DNA of 64,000 nucleotides from NCBI GenBank assembly GCA_016193585.1, contig JACPRW010000003.1, forward strand, positions 62,001 through 126,000, read 5' to 3'. Source of the stretch: Candidatus Aenigmatarchaeota archaeon (GTDB taxonomy: Archaea > Aenigmatarchaeota > Aenigmatarchaeia > GW2011-AR5). Below, in pieces: positions 24,904 through 34,376 of the stretch. Made by a program: the position numbers and the translations under genes. Every line of letters starts with the position of its first letter. Position 1 is the stretch's first letter. The notes beneath the pieces were generated by a model. The model was not told where the DNA came from. It saw nothing but the letters and a program-made list of their open reading frames with translations, and searched no databases.

Positions 24904-25786
24904 TCTTCTTCAGTCCTGCTGCAAGACCCGTGTCAGGCGACCAGCCGAGGAGCTTCTCTGCCTTGGCATAGTCGCCGACGAAATTCCGGACGTCGAAATC
25001 TTTCCGCGGCTTGACGAGCAGCGGCGAGCTTGACGTGCAGAGCTTAACGACCAAAGAGGCGAGTTCAGAGACGCTGGTTCCTTTGCCGGTGGCAAAGTGC
25101 ACGTCTTCTCCGGCAATCTTGTCCGCCTTTTTGTAGGCAAGCGCGATGCCCTTTATCGTATCATGGATGTAGGTGAAGTCAAGAACCTGCGAGCCTTCAT
25201 TGAGCTCCAGCGGCTCGTTGGCGAGCGCCCGCAGCACGAACTTCGGAATGACGCGTTCTCGCAGGTCCCGCGAGCTGCCGTAGACGTTCGAAAACCTGAA
25301 GATAACCGCCTGCACGCCGAAATATCTCCTGTATGAAAGGACGAGCTGCTCCGCGCTCAGCTTTGAGATGCCGTATAGGGAGATTGGGTTTTTCTGGTGA
25401 TTTTCACTGACGGGTATTGAAATCGGCTCTCCGTACACTTCCCTGCTTGAACCGAGAAACAGCGTGGCGTCCGGAGCTTCTGTGCGTATCGCTTCGAGCA
25501 CGCGCGCCGTGCCGAGCGTGTTGGTGTCCATGCATTCAAGTGGCCGTTCCTGCCCCCACGCGACGCGGGAAACGGCTGCGAAGTGGAACACCGTATCAGC
25601 GCCTTTCATCGCAGCCTTTACGTCGCCTGCGTTGCGGATGTCGCCCTGGATTTTCCGGACATCAAGATGACTGGTGTTGCCGGTGAAGCGTGTGTCGAAG
25701 AGTGTCACATCTTCACCCTTTTCCGTGAGCACATCGCAGAGATGGCTCCCGATGAAGCCGTTGCCGCCGGTGATGAGAACGACCAT
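24884..25786 (-). CDS. NAD-dependent sugar-nucleotide epimerase/dehydratase (extended SDR)
   Basis: 300 residues from the ATG at 25786 (MVVLITGGNGFIGSHLCDVL); longer readings only add non-conserved sequence. VFHFAAVSRVAWGQERPLE, SSREVYGEP and SLYGISKLSAEQLVLSY supply Ser, Tyr and Lys. RFSNVYGSSRDLRERVIPKFV and a LLGWSPDTGLAAGLKKT tail follow. Resembles UDP-glucose 4-epimerase and UDP-glucuronate decarboxylase-like enzymes; specificity not decidable. Divergent from the methyltransferase gene. Confidence 0.87.
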   Translation of the reverse strand: MVVLITGGNGFIGSHLCDVLTEKGEDVTLFDTRFTGNTSHLDVRKIQGDIRNAGDVKAAMKGADTVFHFAAVSRVAWGQERPLECMDTNTLGTARVLEAIRTEAPDATLFLGSSREVYGEPISIPVSENHQKNPISLYGISKLSAEQLVLSYRRYFGVQAVIFRFSNVYGSSRDLRERVIPKFVLRALANEPLELNEGSQVLDFTYIHDTIKGIALAYKKADKIAGEDVHFATGKGTSVSELASLVVKLCTSSSPLLVKPRKDFDVRNFVGDYAKAEKLLGWSPDTGLAAGLKKTIDAFS

Positions 25787-25844
25787 GTATATCCTTTCCT
25801 TACTACGATGAAACCAATTTAAACGCTTTCTTTGAAATAGAGGT

Positions 25845-26573
25845 ATGCCCGCGTACAGCCGTGTCGATGAAGCGATGCTGAGGATGATGCCCTCAAACAA
25901 GCTCATTCTTGATGCCGGGTGCGGCGCTGGCACGATAGGCAAATACCTCAAAGAGCGGGGAAATACCGTATACGGGGTCGATTACGACCCTGAAGCGGTG
26001 CAGCTGGCAAGGAAAAACCTCGACAAGGCGGCGTTGTACGACCTCGAGAAAGGCGGCACGCTGCCATTCAGGGAAAAATTCGACATTATTCTGCTGGGCG
26101 GCGTCGTGGAGCACCTCAAGGACCCGGTGACTGCGGTGCGGCGGCTGAAAACGTGCCTCAAGAAAGACGGCATGTTCATCATCACCGTCCCGAACGTGGC
26201 GTGCTGGACGATGCGCCTCAGGCTGATGGCCGGCGATTTCACGTATGCTGAAACAGGCATCCTCGACAGGACGCACCTGCATTTCTACACGCTTAAGACG
26301 TTCAGGCGCTTTTTGAAGGATTGCGGCCTCGAGTCGGTGAAGATGGATATAAACCCGAGCATTTTCAGGGCATTCTATCCGCTCCTGGTGATGCCGTTCT
26401 ACAGGAAGAACGCAAAGGACTCCCATGACGTTCACGCGGCGGTGCTTGATTCGAAATACTACAGAGTGTACAGGTCATACCTGCTGCCGGCAGAGTGCCT
26501 TTTTTCAAAGCTGTGGAAAACGATGTTCGCGTACGAATTCGTCGCCATGGCTAAAATGCGCCACGATTTATAA
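25845..26573 (+). CDS. Class I SAM-dependent methyltransferase
   Basis: 242 residues. Motif I LILDAGCGAGTIGKYLKERG, motif II VYGVDYDPEAVQLARKNL, and FDIILLGGVVEHLKDPVTAVRRLKTCLKKDGMFIITVPN place it in the Methyltransf_23/UbiE-like group often found among glycosyltransferases. RTHLHFYTLKTFRRFLKDCGL is also usual there. A TTTAAA box centred 24-25 bp upstream suggests a leaderless start. The substrate (sugar or lipid carrier) is unknown. Confidence 0.9.
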   Translation: MPAYSRVDEAMLRMMPSNKLILDAGCGAGTIGKYLKERGNTVYGVDYDPEAVQLARKNLDKAALYDLEKGGTLPFREKFDIILLGGVVEHLKDPVTAVRRLKTCLKKDGMFIITVPNVACWTMRLRLMAGDFTYAETGILDRTHLHFYTLKTFRRFLKDCGLESVKMDINPSIFRAFYPLLVMPFYRKNAKDSHDVHAAVLDSKYYRVYRSYLLPAECLFSKLWKTMFAYEFVAMAKMRHDL

Positions 26574-26595
26574 ATGTACCGGGAAACTAGATACG
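26562..26595 (+). promoter_or_regulatory. TATA box over the upstream stop codon
   Basis: ATTTATAAAT at 26566-26575 overlaps the TAA stop of the methyltransferase gene and is centred about 26 bp before the ATG at 26596, the spacing for a leaderless archaeal transcript. It supports the short start of the membrane protein gene. Confidence 0.5.
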
Positions 26596-28743
26596 ATGTG
26601 CTTCGGAAATGAGTACGTCCGCGCTTCCTGCATTCTCCTTCTCCTCGGCATCGTCCTCATGAGGGGCATTTTCCATCCCGGGTTCATCCTCGACAGCCCG
26701 TCCTCGGACATGAAGATTGTTTTTCTCGGCAAGGCACAGCTCTTCATCGATGCGGTGCGTCAAGGCACGCTGCCCTTCTGGGATCCGTACATACTCTCAG
26801 GTTATCCGTTCTATGCCGACCCTGAATTCACCATGACGCTGTATCCGCCAAACTTCCTGCTCGCCATAGCCGGAAGCGTTGAAACGCTCAATTACCTGTT
26901 CCTGCTGCATCTGGTGCTTGCCGGCATATGCATGTACGCCTTCTTGCGGTACAGGAAAATTGAGATTATTGCCTCTCTGTTCGGCTCGGTTTCGTATATG
27001 CTCAGCGGCTTCGTTGTGGCGTCGGTATATGCAGGCCATTATACGCAGCTGGTGAGCCTCGCGTACGTGCCGCTGTTTTTCCTGCTTGTTGACAAACTCG
27101 TCGATACCGCGGGCCCGAAATACGCAGCGCTGCTTGCCGTAGCGCTGGCGCTCAACTTCTACGGCGCGCATATGCAGTTTTTCGTGTGGACGGGCATTAT
27201 GTTGTGCCTGTATGCAGGGTATAGGCTTTGGGGGCTCGAAGAAAAAAGCGGGCTATTGAAGCTGTTTGCCGCGGCAGGCGTGCTGTTCACCGGCATGGCG
27301 CTCGTGCAGGTGGTGCCCTATGCTGAGTTCAGAAGCAACGTTGTCGCGTATGACTACGCGTTCTCGTCAGAGCTTTCGTTCACTCCTGTGGAAATGCTGA
27401 AAGGTTTTGTGCCGTTCCTTTTCGGCGCGCCTGAACATTATCTTTTCGTCACCTATTATTGGGAGTCGAGCCTCTACGTAGGTGCCGTGGCGCTCGTCTT
27501 CCTGCTGCTCCTTTTGACGCAGCGTCCGTGGAAAAGGGATACGGTGTTCTTCGTTGCGCTCATGGCGGGAAGCATCGTCCTGTCGTTCGGCAAGTACCTG
27601 CCTTTTTTTGAGATTATATGGAACAAGATTTTCATTCTGAACATGTTCAGGAGCCCTGTCAGGCTCATCTTTATCGCCACGTTCTGCATGTCCGTGCTTG
27701 CTGCGTTCGGGCTTCATTCGTACAGGGGCGGCGGAATGGTGCCCCGCATCCTGCGCGCATCGATGCTGCTCGTGGCACTCATGGCAGCTGCCGGTTTCCT
27801 CTTCAGGTCCCAGCTCGTCCAGATTCTCGGGTATTTCTACCGCAATGTCTTCAGCGAAACGGGTTTTGTCACGGCGCGAACGTTCGATGAGCTGCTGACA
27901 GGGCGGTTCTACCCTGCCCTGAATGAATTTTTCCTTGGAGCGGCGGTGGCGCTGCTGGCGCTTGCGGCGCTCTACGTTGCGGCAAAACATCCGCCAGAAA
28001 AAATGAAGCAGTACGCCCTGGTGCTCCTCGTAGTGGAAGCAGGGTTCATCGCGTCGCTCTTGGTGCGCACAGAAAACCTTGCTGCGATTGTCCCTTCTGA
28101 TGAGCTGACAGAAGGCCTGCCGGCAGGCATGCACAGGGTTTTCAATTACCGCGTGTATGGCGCGGAAAACCACGAGTTCTACGACTATAGAAGCTACAGG
28201 GACGGCGTGTTCAAGGTCGACGGCGACTCGACACTTGTGCTCCAGTATTACGATGCCTATCTGCGGCAGTCTGTCAGTGGCTTAGCGGCGAACAACACGG
28301 CACCGATGCAATCGCTCTCAGTTAGGTATATCATCAGTCCTGTGCGTCTTGCCAACGCGAACCTGACCCTGCTCAAGGAACGGGAAGGGTCTATATTATA
28401 TGAGCTCAGTGACCCGTCGGCGAGGGCTGCATTCTCTCAGGGAACCGGTAAGGCTGTTTTTGAAGGCACACGCCAGAACGAAATGTATGCCGATGTCGAC
28501 GCGCCGGAAGATGGTGAACTCATCGTCAGGGAAACATTCTACCCCGGATGGAAGGCATACTGCAATGGGGCAGAGTTGCCGGTGAGCAGGGAAAATGTAT
28601 TCATGAAAGTAAAGGTGCCGGAGGGAAGCGGCTGTATGTTGAGGATGGTGTTTGAACCCAACAACTTCCGCGTGCTGCTCGCGCTGGCGCTGCTGAGCCT
28701 GTGCGCGTCGCTGGGCATCGTGTACGTCTACCGGAAGGGCTAA
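26596..28743 (+). CDS. YfhO-like GT-C membrane protein
   Basis: 715 residues from the ATG at 26596, chosen from the TATA spacing and because the longer reading overlaps the methyltransferase. About 11-13 membrane helices span the first 550 residues, then an extracytoplasmic domain and a final helix. PFWDPYILSGYPFYADPE near residue 60 is the conserved loop of the YfhO family, and its GT-C layout (acidic residues after the first helix) suggests sugar transfer from a polyprenyl-phosphate donor outside the membrane. The C-terminal LIVRETFYPGWKAYCNG motif is also found in YfhO proteins. Acceptor unknown. Confidence 0.82.
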   Translation: MCFGNEYVRASCILLLLGIVLMRGIFHPGFILDSPSSDMKIVFLGKAQLFIDAVRQGTLPFWDPYILSGYPFYADPEFTMTLYPPNFLLAIAGSVETLNYLFLLHLVLAGICMYAFLRYRKIEIIASLFGSVSYMLSGFVVASVYAGHYTQLVSLAYVPLFFLLVDKLVDTAGPKYAALLAVALALNFYGAHMQFFVWTGIMLCLYAGYRLWGLEEKSGLLKLFAAAGVLFTGMALVQVVPYAEFRSNVVAYDYAFSSELSFTPVEMLKGFVPFLFGAPEHYLFVTYYWESSLYVGAVALVFLLLLLTQRPWKRDTVFFVALMAGSIVLSFGKYLPFFEIIWNKIFILNMFRSPVRLIFIATFCMSVLAAFGLHSYRGGGMVPRILRASMLLVALMAAAGFLFRSQLVQILGYFYRNVFSETGFVTARTFDELLTGRFYPALNEFFLGAAVALLALAALYVAAKHPPEKMKQYALVLLVVEAGFIASLLVRTENLAAIVPSDELTEGLPAGMHRVFNYRVYGAENHEFYDYRSYRDGVFKVDGDSTLVLQYYDAYLRQSVSGLAANNTAPMQSLSVRYIISPVRLANANLTLLKEREGSILYELSDPSARAAFSQGTGKAVFEGTRQNEMYADVDAPEDGELIVRETFYPGWKAYCNGAELPVSRENVFMKVKVPEGSGCMLRMVFEPNNFRVLLALALLSLCASLGIVYVYRKG

Positions 28744-30003
28744 CTAGTCGAATTTGACTTTGAAGAGCTTCACTTCTCCTCCCCAGCTACCTACCAGCTC
28801 AAATTTGTCGAGCCCTTGTCCATTGAAGAAGTACATTTTGGTGAACATCGAGTTTTGCAGTTCGGGTTGCATGAAAACCACAAGCTGCTGCGTCGGGTCG
28901 ACCCACAGAAGGCCCTTTACTTCGGCATCAGGAGCCGTGATGAGTACTCCCCTACCATCTCTGGTGAAATAGAAGATTTTTTCTACCTTAACAACATGGT
29001 TCCCCTGCTGCAGGAACGCGGAAAGGGTGCTGTTCGCTTCGAATATGACGAATGCCTGGTTCTGACCAAGAGGATACGTGTAGGCTATCGTGTCCTGTGT
29101 CGGCAGCGGCCGTGCCTGGGAAAGCGGCACCATGAGGTATACGTATTTCTGCCCGCTTGACGTGCCCGGGTCCCACGTGGCGAAGTAGCTCCACCACTGG
29201 CTTTTTCCTATGAGGTCGGCGGATGCGATGAAGTACATTTCGTCGCAGTTGTTCCGGTACTTCCTGAGTGTGGCCACAGCCAGCGTTTCGTTGCTCGTCA
29301 GGAGCGCTGAGCTTATGTCCTGTATGCGTGCCGTGGTTATGGTGCCGTTCTTTTCCAGAATAACCCTGTTGATGCCGTTGTCGTGCTTTTCGACACTGAG
29401 TCCCTTGTCCTGCGCGCCGGGGTCCTGTACGGTCATATGGTAGTTCTGGGATCCCCCGTCGAACACGACAGAACGGTGGGCGATGGCGCGGATGAAGTGC
29501 CCCGGGTCCCAGTACGTGGCAACGGTAGCACACTCTTTGGTGTTGTTCCGCATCCAGTTCAGCGCGACGAACCAGTTATCGGAAAGGACTGTTCCCTGGC
29601 CGCGCGAAATGGCTACAGCAGGGCTGTAAAAGAACGAGTAGCAGACCGAGATGATGATGAATAGTACCAGCACTGCCCACGCATAACGCTGCTCGGTTAT
29701 TTTCATGTAGCTGAGCACGAGTGCCACTATGCCGAGGAACGCGAATGCCGCAACCCAGGTGAAAGAAAGCAGCGTGATGTTTTCTGTAGCTACAAGACCG
29801 GTGGAAAACACGCCTGCTAGTATCACGAAGACCGCATTCCTTTCGGCGTCCGGAATGTACTGGCGCGCCAGTGCGATTGCCGCAATGAACACCAGGGACC
29901 CTGCAACCCAGAACGGCATGATGGTGTTCAGCGTGCTGAGCGCAACGATGAGGAGCGCATAGAGCCCGAGCATCGCAATCGGTTTGTTCACGTCATGTTT
30001 CAT
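28744..30003 (-). CDS. aglB (C-terminal part): Oligosaccharyltransferase AglB/STT3, C-terminal part as a separate gene
   Basis: 419 residues from the ATG at 30003 (a GTG at 30012 would overlap the upstream gene by 8 bp). About five N-terminal membrane helices are followed by a soluble domain. ECATVATYWDPGHFIRAIAHRSVVFDGGSQN is the WWDYG-type acceptor-sequon binding motif of STT3/AglB, here YWDPG. LIGKSQWWSYF may hold the companion DK/MI-type motif. The upstream gene holds the catalytic N-terminal membrane half, ending 1 bp before this ATG. Together (878 residues) they make one normal-length AglB, which transfers the lipid-linked glycan to asparagine outside the cell. Confidence 0.85.
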   Translation of the reverse strand: MKHDVNKPIAMLGLYALLIVALSTLNTIMPFWVAGSLVFIAAIALARQYIPDAERNAVFVILAGVFSTGLVATENITLLSFTWVAAFAFLGIVALVLSYMKITEQRYAWAVLVLFIIISVCYSFFYSPAVAISRGQGTVLSDNWFVALNWMRNNTKECATVATYWDPGHFIRAIAHRSVVFDGGSQNYHMTVQDPGAQDKGLSVEKHDNGINRVILEKNGTITTARIQDISSALLTSNETLAVATLRKYRNNCDEMYFIASADLIGKSQWWSYFATWDPGTSSGQKYVYLMVPLSQARPLPTQDTIAYTYPLGQNQAFVIFEANSTLSAFLQQGNHVVKVEKIFYFTRDGRGVLITAPDAEVKGLLWVDPTQQLVVFMQPELQNSMFTKMYFFNGQGLDKFELVGSWGGEVKLFKVKFD

Positions 30004-30004
30004 T

Positions 30005-31384
30005 CTACTCACCGAGCGTCTTGTCCTGCCCGAGCGTCATGCGGAGGGCTTTCGAGAGCAGGATTCCTGACCCAAGCGCCATAGGCGCGGCGAAAAGTAT
30101 GGTGAAACGAACGGCAACCAGCGTTGCCAGCAGCGGTCCTACGAACCAAAGGAAGAGTATTATGAATGTCTCAAGGTGCTTCCGCTGCTTCAGGCACGCA
30201 TAGCTGAGGTATATGAGTGCGTAGAACGTGAGCATGTACGGCGAAAGCAGGAGCGGCGCGCCGCTGAGAGGGCTTGTCCTCTGCACGATGTCCTTGATAG
30301 AACCGGATTCCTGCAGCTCGGCGACAGAGACGTACACGTTCGGGAATTCCTTGCCTTCCTCGCTCTTTATCGCCTGGTATTCGAATGGCCCGGTGACGGT
30401 GGTAGTGATGGCTCCGATACCGACGAAATGGTAATCGAGAACGAAGAATGCTGCGAGGATGATGGCGAGTGCCTGGAACTGGTGCACCATTGACATAAAG
30501 GACTGTTTCCCGTTCTTCGCCTGTACTGCATCTATAGCAAGCTTTCCGAGGAGGAAGCCCGTTATGAGCCAGATGGAATACCAGTAGCCCCCCCACACCT
30601 GGTGCCAGACGACAAGGGAAGCGGCGACAAGGACTCCGTATAGAATTCCCATCTTGTCGATGCCCTTGATTTTTTCAAAATGGCGGTAGGTGATGAGGTA
30701 GAGTGTCAGGACGACCAGCGGCACGATGATGACAATGGCGTCGCTGTCAGGGTCGCCTCCCAGGGAACGCGAAACTATGGAAATGTCGAAGAGAATGAAG
30801 AATGCTGCAAGGACGCCTGCTTTCCTGTCATACAGGAGCTTTCCTATGTAGTACATGGGTATCGCTGCAAGGCTGACAAGCAGCGCGGGGAAATAGATGA
30901 GGTATCGCCACAGCTCTAAGGAGGGGATGAACTGACGTGCGGCGAGGTATGAATACGCACCAAGTCGCTGGTACAGATACAGCCCCGAGAGTCCGACGAA
31001 CTTCAGGTCTCCGGCACCATCCCCTCCGTTGTACGATGGAACGAACAGCGGTTCACTCGCAGGCTTGTCGCCGTACTGGATGATGAGCTCCATATCGCGG
31101 TAGAAGGCATAGGAATCAATGTTGCGCAGGTACGGCCAGTTGTAGTCGAGTATCCGTACATGGACGCTGAGGCTCATGATGAAAAGAATCGCGACAACCG
31201 TCCAGTAGCGCTCGAGCGATTTTCTGGTTGCGCTGCTGCGGAGTACCAGAGGGATCGCGGCAAGCATGTTGAGCGCGACGAATGCCAGCATGTCAGCCTT
31301 GAGGTAGAGGAGGATGAAATCAACAATGACGAGAAGGCTGACAAGTCCTGTTGGCCAATGCTGCAGTATGGCTCGCAAATCCAT
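30005..31384 (-). CDS. aglB (N-terminal part): Oligosaccharyltransferase AglB/STT3, N-terminal catalytic membrane part
   Basis: 459 residues from the ATG at 31384 (MDLRAILQHW); longer readings run through the palindromic element upstream. About 10-11 membrane helices. YLRNIDSYAFYRDMELI has the first catalytic aspartate, SRSLGGDPDSDAIVI is the second DXD loop, and NVYVSVAELQESGSIKDI is the SVxE motif with the catalytic glutamate. The stop TAG at 30005-30007 leads straight into the C-terminal gene. A split without visible decay of either half suggests two subunits. Confidence 0.88.
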   Translation of the reverse strand: MDLRAILQHWPTGLVSLLVIVDFILLYLKADMLAFVALNMLAAIPLVLRSSATRKSLERYWTVVAILFIMSLSVHVRILDYNWPYLRNIDSYAFYRDMELIIQYGDKPASEPLFVPSYNGGDGAGDLKFVGLSGLYLYQRLGAYSYLAARQFIPSLELWRYLIYFPALLVSLAAIPMYYIGKLLYDRKAGVLAAFFILFDISIVSRSLGGDPDSDAIVIIVPLVVLTLYLITYRHFEKIKGIDKMGILYGVLVAASLVVWHQVWGGYWYSIWLITGFLLGKLAIDAVQAKNGKQSFMSMVHQFQALAIILAAFFVLDYHFVGIGAITTTVTGPFEYQAIKSEEGKEFPNVYVSVAELQESGSIKDIVQRTSPLSGAPLLLSPYMLTFYALIYLSYACLKQRKHLETFIILFLWFVGPLLATLVAVRFTILFAAPMALGSGILLSKALRMTLGQDKTLGE

Positions 31385-31455
31385 GGGAAAACATCTTCGA
31401 TTGTAGTAGAGAAGCCCTTGTGGAGCTGGTAACGAAATAGGGGTTCTAAAGTTCT

Positions 31456-31595
31456 TATAGTTAACCAAGTAAAGAATCCGGATATTATATGGTGAATTGC
31501 ACTGGTTATGTCCTGATATTATTTGCAATTCACCTATAGAAAATTGCGCGTTAATACGACATAAGCTGCGCAATTATCTATAACTTGGTTCACTA
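31456..31595 (-). repeat. A-type palindrome with D/E double hairpin nested in its loop
   Basis: Outer arms TATAGTTAACCAAG (31456) and CTTGGTTCACTA (ending 31595) belong to module A. In its loop is D (GGTGAATTGCA with TTGCAATTCACC, 31491-31534) and E (TAGAAAATTGCGC with GCGCAATTATCTA, 31537-31581), joined by a shared TATA. The D/E pair occupies the same TA of the A loop in the copy at 44651-44753. Lies between the PIG-V-like gene and the aglB gene, in the latter's 5' region. Confidence 0.9.
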
Positions 31596-31600
31596 GCGCT

Positions 31601-32806
31601 CTAGGAGGCAAGTGCCAGAAGCTCGCGCATATCGAAAAGTATTTCCTCGTTTGCATGGCGTATCGTGAATAGTACAAGGAGGACGGCGAACACCATGTAG
31701 AGCGCTTTCAGGTACCTGGCAGCGCGGGCGTTTTTTGACTCGTAGACAGCCATTGCCATAAAGACCGGGAAGATGACAAGGGCGAACCGCGTTATCGCCT
31801 CGAGGGTGCTCGACATTGTCGGCAGCAGGATGCTCGTAAGGATATAGATGGTGTACTCTGGCTTGAGGTGGCGGTAGGAGACGTACGCGAAAAATATCAG
31901 GAGCGCGAGCGTGGAAATGTTGAGGAAGTGGACAAACGCGTGCTGCACGCCCCAGCCGAGCGCGTTGGCCATGGCTCTCGTTTCGAACAGTACCGATTCC
32001 CACGGCAGCGAGATGCGCCTGTGGAAGTCCTCGCTTGCCTGCGTCTTGAACTGCGCGAAGGGGTCACCGGTCAGCTCATGGTGGTAGCCGAGTAGGAGGA
32101 GAAGCCCGAACGGGATGAGGAAAAGGAACAGCGCCTCTTTGCCAATGCGCCGGTAGTTGAAGTCTATGGTCCTGAGGTACATGTAGGCGAGCGGGAAGAA
32201 GATAAGCACGCCCTGCATGCGCGTCAGGCTGAGAAGGAAGCCGAGAACGCCGGCGTGCAGGAACATGTTCCTCTGTGCTGCTATGAAAGCGCCGAGCGAG
32301 AGTGCCAGGAAGACTGATTCGGTGTACATGGCAGTGAAGAAATAGGCAGCAGGAAACATGGAGAGGAAAAAAATGGTTCGATACGCCTTCTGGCCTCCGA
32401 GCTCCTCCTTGGCCAGTACATAGAGCAGCGCTATCGCCGCGACCGACGCGGCGTTTGCTATCAGGAATGCCGCTGTGTAGTAGCCGAGGAAGCTGAAGAG
32501 GCGTATGAGCAGCGGGTAGAACGGATACCATGCATAGTTTCCTGTGCCGTCCATGAACTGGCTGTTGTAGCCGCGCTGCGCGATATCGACGTATGCTGCG
32601 GCGTCGTACTGTGCCCAGGGATTGATGAGCAGGCTCTCCGCGCGCGCCTGGCGGTGGGTCATTTCCAGCGGCAGCAGCACGTGGCTTGCGGAGGCGATGA
32701 CGATGAGCGCCAGCTTGACTGTCAGGAAGAGCGTGAGGGCTTTCACGAAATGCTCGTCCTGCAGGAGCTTCTGCAGCTCATGTGGGTAGCCCATACCAAA
32801 AGCCAT
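31601..32806 (-). CDS. PIG-V-like mannosyltransferase (GT-C membrane enzyme)
   Basis: 401 residues, 10 or so membrane helices. After the first helix the loop contains NPWAQYDAAAYVDIAQRGYN, matching the WDxxWYLxIAxxGY pattern of PIG-V/GPI mannosyltransferase II-type proteins, then NYAWYPFYPLLIRLFSFLG and MFPAAYFFTAMYTESVFLALSLGAF, both family signatures. It probably transfers mannose from a polyprenyl-phosphate carrier to a glycan outside the membrane; the DPM-synthase-like gene that could make the donor is divergent next door. Confidence 0.85.
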   Translation of the reverse strand: MAFGMGYPHELQKLLQDEHFVKALTLFLTVKLALIVIASASHVLLPLEMTHRQARAESLLINPWAQYDAAAYVDIAQRGYNSQFMDGTGNYAWYPFYPLLIRLFSFLGYYTAAFLIANAASVAAIALLYVLAKEELGGQKAYRTIFFLSMFPAAYFFTAMYTESVFLALSLGAFIAAQRNMFLHAGVLGFLLSLTRMQGVLIFFPLAYMYLRTIDFNYRRIGKEALFLFLIPFGLLLLLGYHHELTGDPFAQFKTQASEDFHRRISLPWESVLFETRAMANALGWGVQHAFVHFLNISTLALLIFFAYVSYRHLKPEYTIYILTSILLPTMSSTLEAITRFALVIFPVFMAMAVYESKNARAARYLKALYMVFAVLLVLFTIRHANEEILFDMRELLALAS

Positions 32807-32863
32807 CTTTGCGGTGAACTTTTTATAATCATCCGAGGAGATGATAGAAGGAGGCTTAGTTCT

Positions 32864-33565
32864 ATGGCGCGCAGCAGCCTTGTCTCGATTATTATCCCGA
32901 CGTACAACGAAAGGGAAAACATCAAGGTCCTGATACCGAGGATTTTTTCAGTCCTGAAAAATGCCGAAATAATCGTGGTCGACGACAATTCACCGGATGG
33001 CACCGCCGATACGGTAAGGCAGCTCGGAAAGACCCGCAGGGTAAAGCTTATTCAGCGGCCGAAAAAGCTTGGCATCGGCTCGGCGTACAAGGATGGTTTC
33101 AGGCAGGCAAAAGGTGATGTTGTTTTCGAGATGGATGCAGACCTGTCGCATGACCCGTCGTCCCTGCCTGATTTTGTCAGGGCCCTGCAGACAAGCGACG
33201 TGGTCGTAGGGTCGCGCTATATCCCAGGCGGACGGATAGAGGGCTGGGGCATCTACAGGAAAGCGGTGAGCATGATAGCAAATATGCTCGCCAGAAAGCT
33301 GTTGCAGTTGCGCGTGCACGACGTTACGTCAGGCTTCAGGGCCTACAGGCGCTCCGCGCTCCGCGTGTTTGGCAAGAAGGAAATACGGTCAGACGGCTAT
33401 TCATTCCAGCTCGAGGTCCTGTACCGCATGGTTTCCGATGGCTGTTCCGTAAGGGAAATCCCTATCGTGTTCAGGGACCGTATAATAGGAAAATCAAAGC
33501 TCGGCAAAATAAAGGAAGTGGTGAACTACCTGCTAACGGTAGCCAGGCTTGCTGCCGGGCGCTAA
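32864..33565 (+). CDS. Dolichyl-phosphate mannose synthase-like GT2
   Basis: 233 residues from the ATG at 32864, preceded by GAAGGAGG. VSIIIPTYNERENIKVLIPRIFSVL, IIVVDDNSPDGTADTVR, GIGSAYKDGFRQAKGDVVFEMDADLSHDP and VVGSRYIPGG are the four blocks of DPM1-type enzymes; the DAD motif binds metal. No C-terminal membrane helices, as in the short DPM1 class. It makes mannosyl- or glucosyl-phosphodolichol on the cytoplasmic face for the GT-C enzymes nearby. Its end overlaps the convergent GT2 gene by 4 bp. Confidence 0.92.
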   Translation: MARSSLVSIIIPTYNERENIKVLIPRIFSVLKNAEIIVVDDNSPDGTADTVRQLGKTRRVKLIQRPKKLGIGSAYKDGFRQAKGDVVFEMDADLSHDPSSLPDFVRALQTSDVVVGSRYIPGGRIEGWGIYRKAVSMIANMLARKLLQLRVHDVTSGFRAYRRSALRVFGKKEIRSDGYSFQLEVLYRMVSDGCSVREIPIVFRDRIIGKSKLGKIKEVVNYLLTVARLAAGR

Positions 33566-34287
33566 TCGAACTTCCTGTAGTTCCTGATTCCGTGTTTATG
33601 CAGCAGGTATCGCGCAAGATTGGTCAGCGTTCTGGCTCCGTAGATGAATGATTTTTTGACGTCTGCCGACGATGCCTCCTTGAAATAGCGCGTCGGTATT
33701 CCTATTTCCGCGAACCTGAACCCGTGAAGCCGTGCCTGGAACAGGAATTCGCTGTGGAACACGTAATCGTCTGAGTTCAGCTCGAATCGTGATTTTTCAA
33801 GGACTGCCCTGCTGAACGCCATCATGCCGGAATGCATGTCAGTGATGTTCGTCCCCATGCACGCGTTTTCCATGAAGGTGAGTATCCTGTTCCCCACGAA
33901 CCTGAAGAGCGGCATGCCCTTCGCCCTGTCGCCGCGTATCCTTGAGCCGACGACGAAATCAGCTTCGTCTCTGATAAGAGGGGCGATGAGCGCAGGTATC
34001 TTTGATGCGTCGTACTGGTTGTCGGAGTGCAGGAGAACAACGATGTCTGCCCGCGATTTCCTCGCTTCGAGGAAGAGGTTCTTGAGATTGCCGCCATAGC
34101 CCCTGTTCACGTCGTTGAGAAGGACTTTCATTCCGAGCTTTCGTGCAATTTTGACCGTTCTGTCGGTGCTTGCGTTGTCTGAAATGACCACATGATCGCG
34201 GAATTTCGCGGGTATTTCCCGATACGTGTTTTCGATGGTTTTTTCTGAGTTGCGCGCTGGTATGACGATGACGGTCTTCGGTGCCAT
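33562..34287 (-). CDS. Glycosyltransferase family 2, polyprenyl-phosphate sugar synthase-like
   Basis: 241 residues. TVIVIPARNSEKTIENTYREIP, HVVISDNASTDRTVKIA, NRGYGGNLKNLFLEARKSRADIVVLLHSDNQYD and FVVGSRIRGD follow the dolichyl-phosphate glucose/mannose synthase pattern, with HSDNQYD as the metal site. The late motif TDMHSGMMAFSRAVLEKS matches the helix seen in these enzymes. No membrane anchor. A TTAAG-type TATA is 26 bp upstream of the start. Confidence 0.9.
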   Translation of the reverse strand: MAPKTVIVIPARNSEKTIENTYREIPAKFRDHVVISDNASTDRTVKIARKLGMKVLLNDVNRGYGGNLKNLFLEARKSRADIVVLLHSDNQYDASKIPALIAPLIRDEADFVVGSRIRGDRAKGMPLFRFVGNRILTFMENACMGTNITDMHSGMMAFSRAVLEKSRFELNSDDYVFHSEFLFQARLHGFRFAEIGIPTRYFKEASSADVKKSFIYGARTLTNLARYLLHKHGIRNYRKFD

Positions 34288-34376
34288 CAGCTAACCTTTT
34301 AAGGTTACGCTTAAGAAACTAACTGCATAAATCGGCTCCGCCACTACGTGCAAAGCCGAAATCTGGTTGTGATTGC

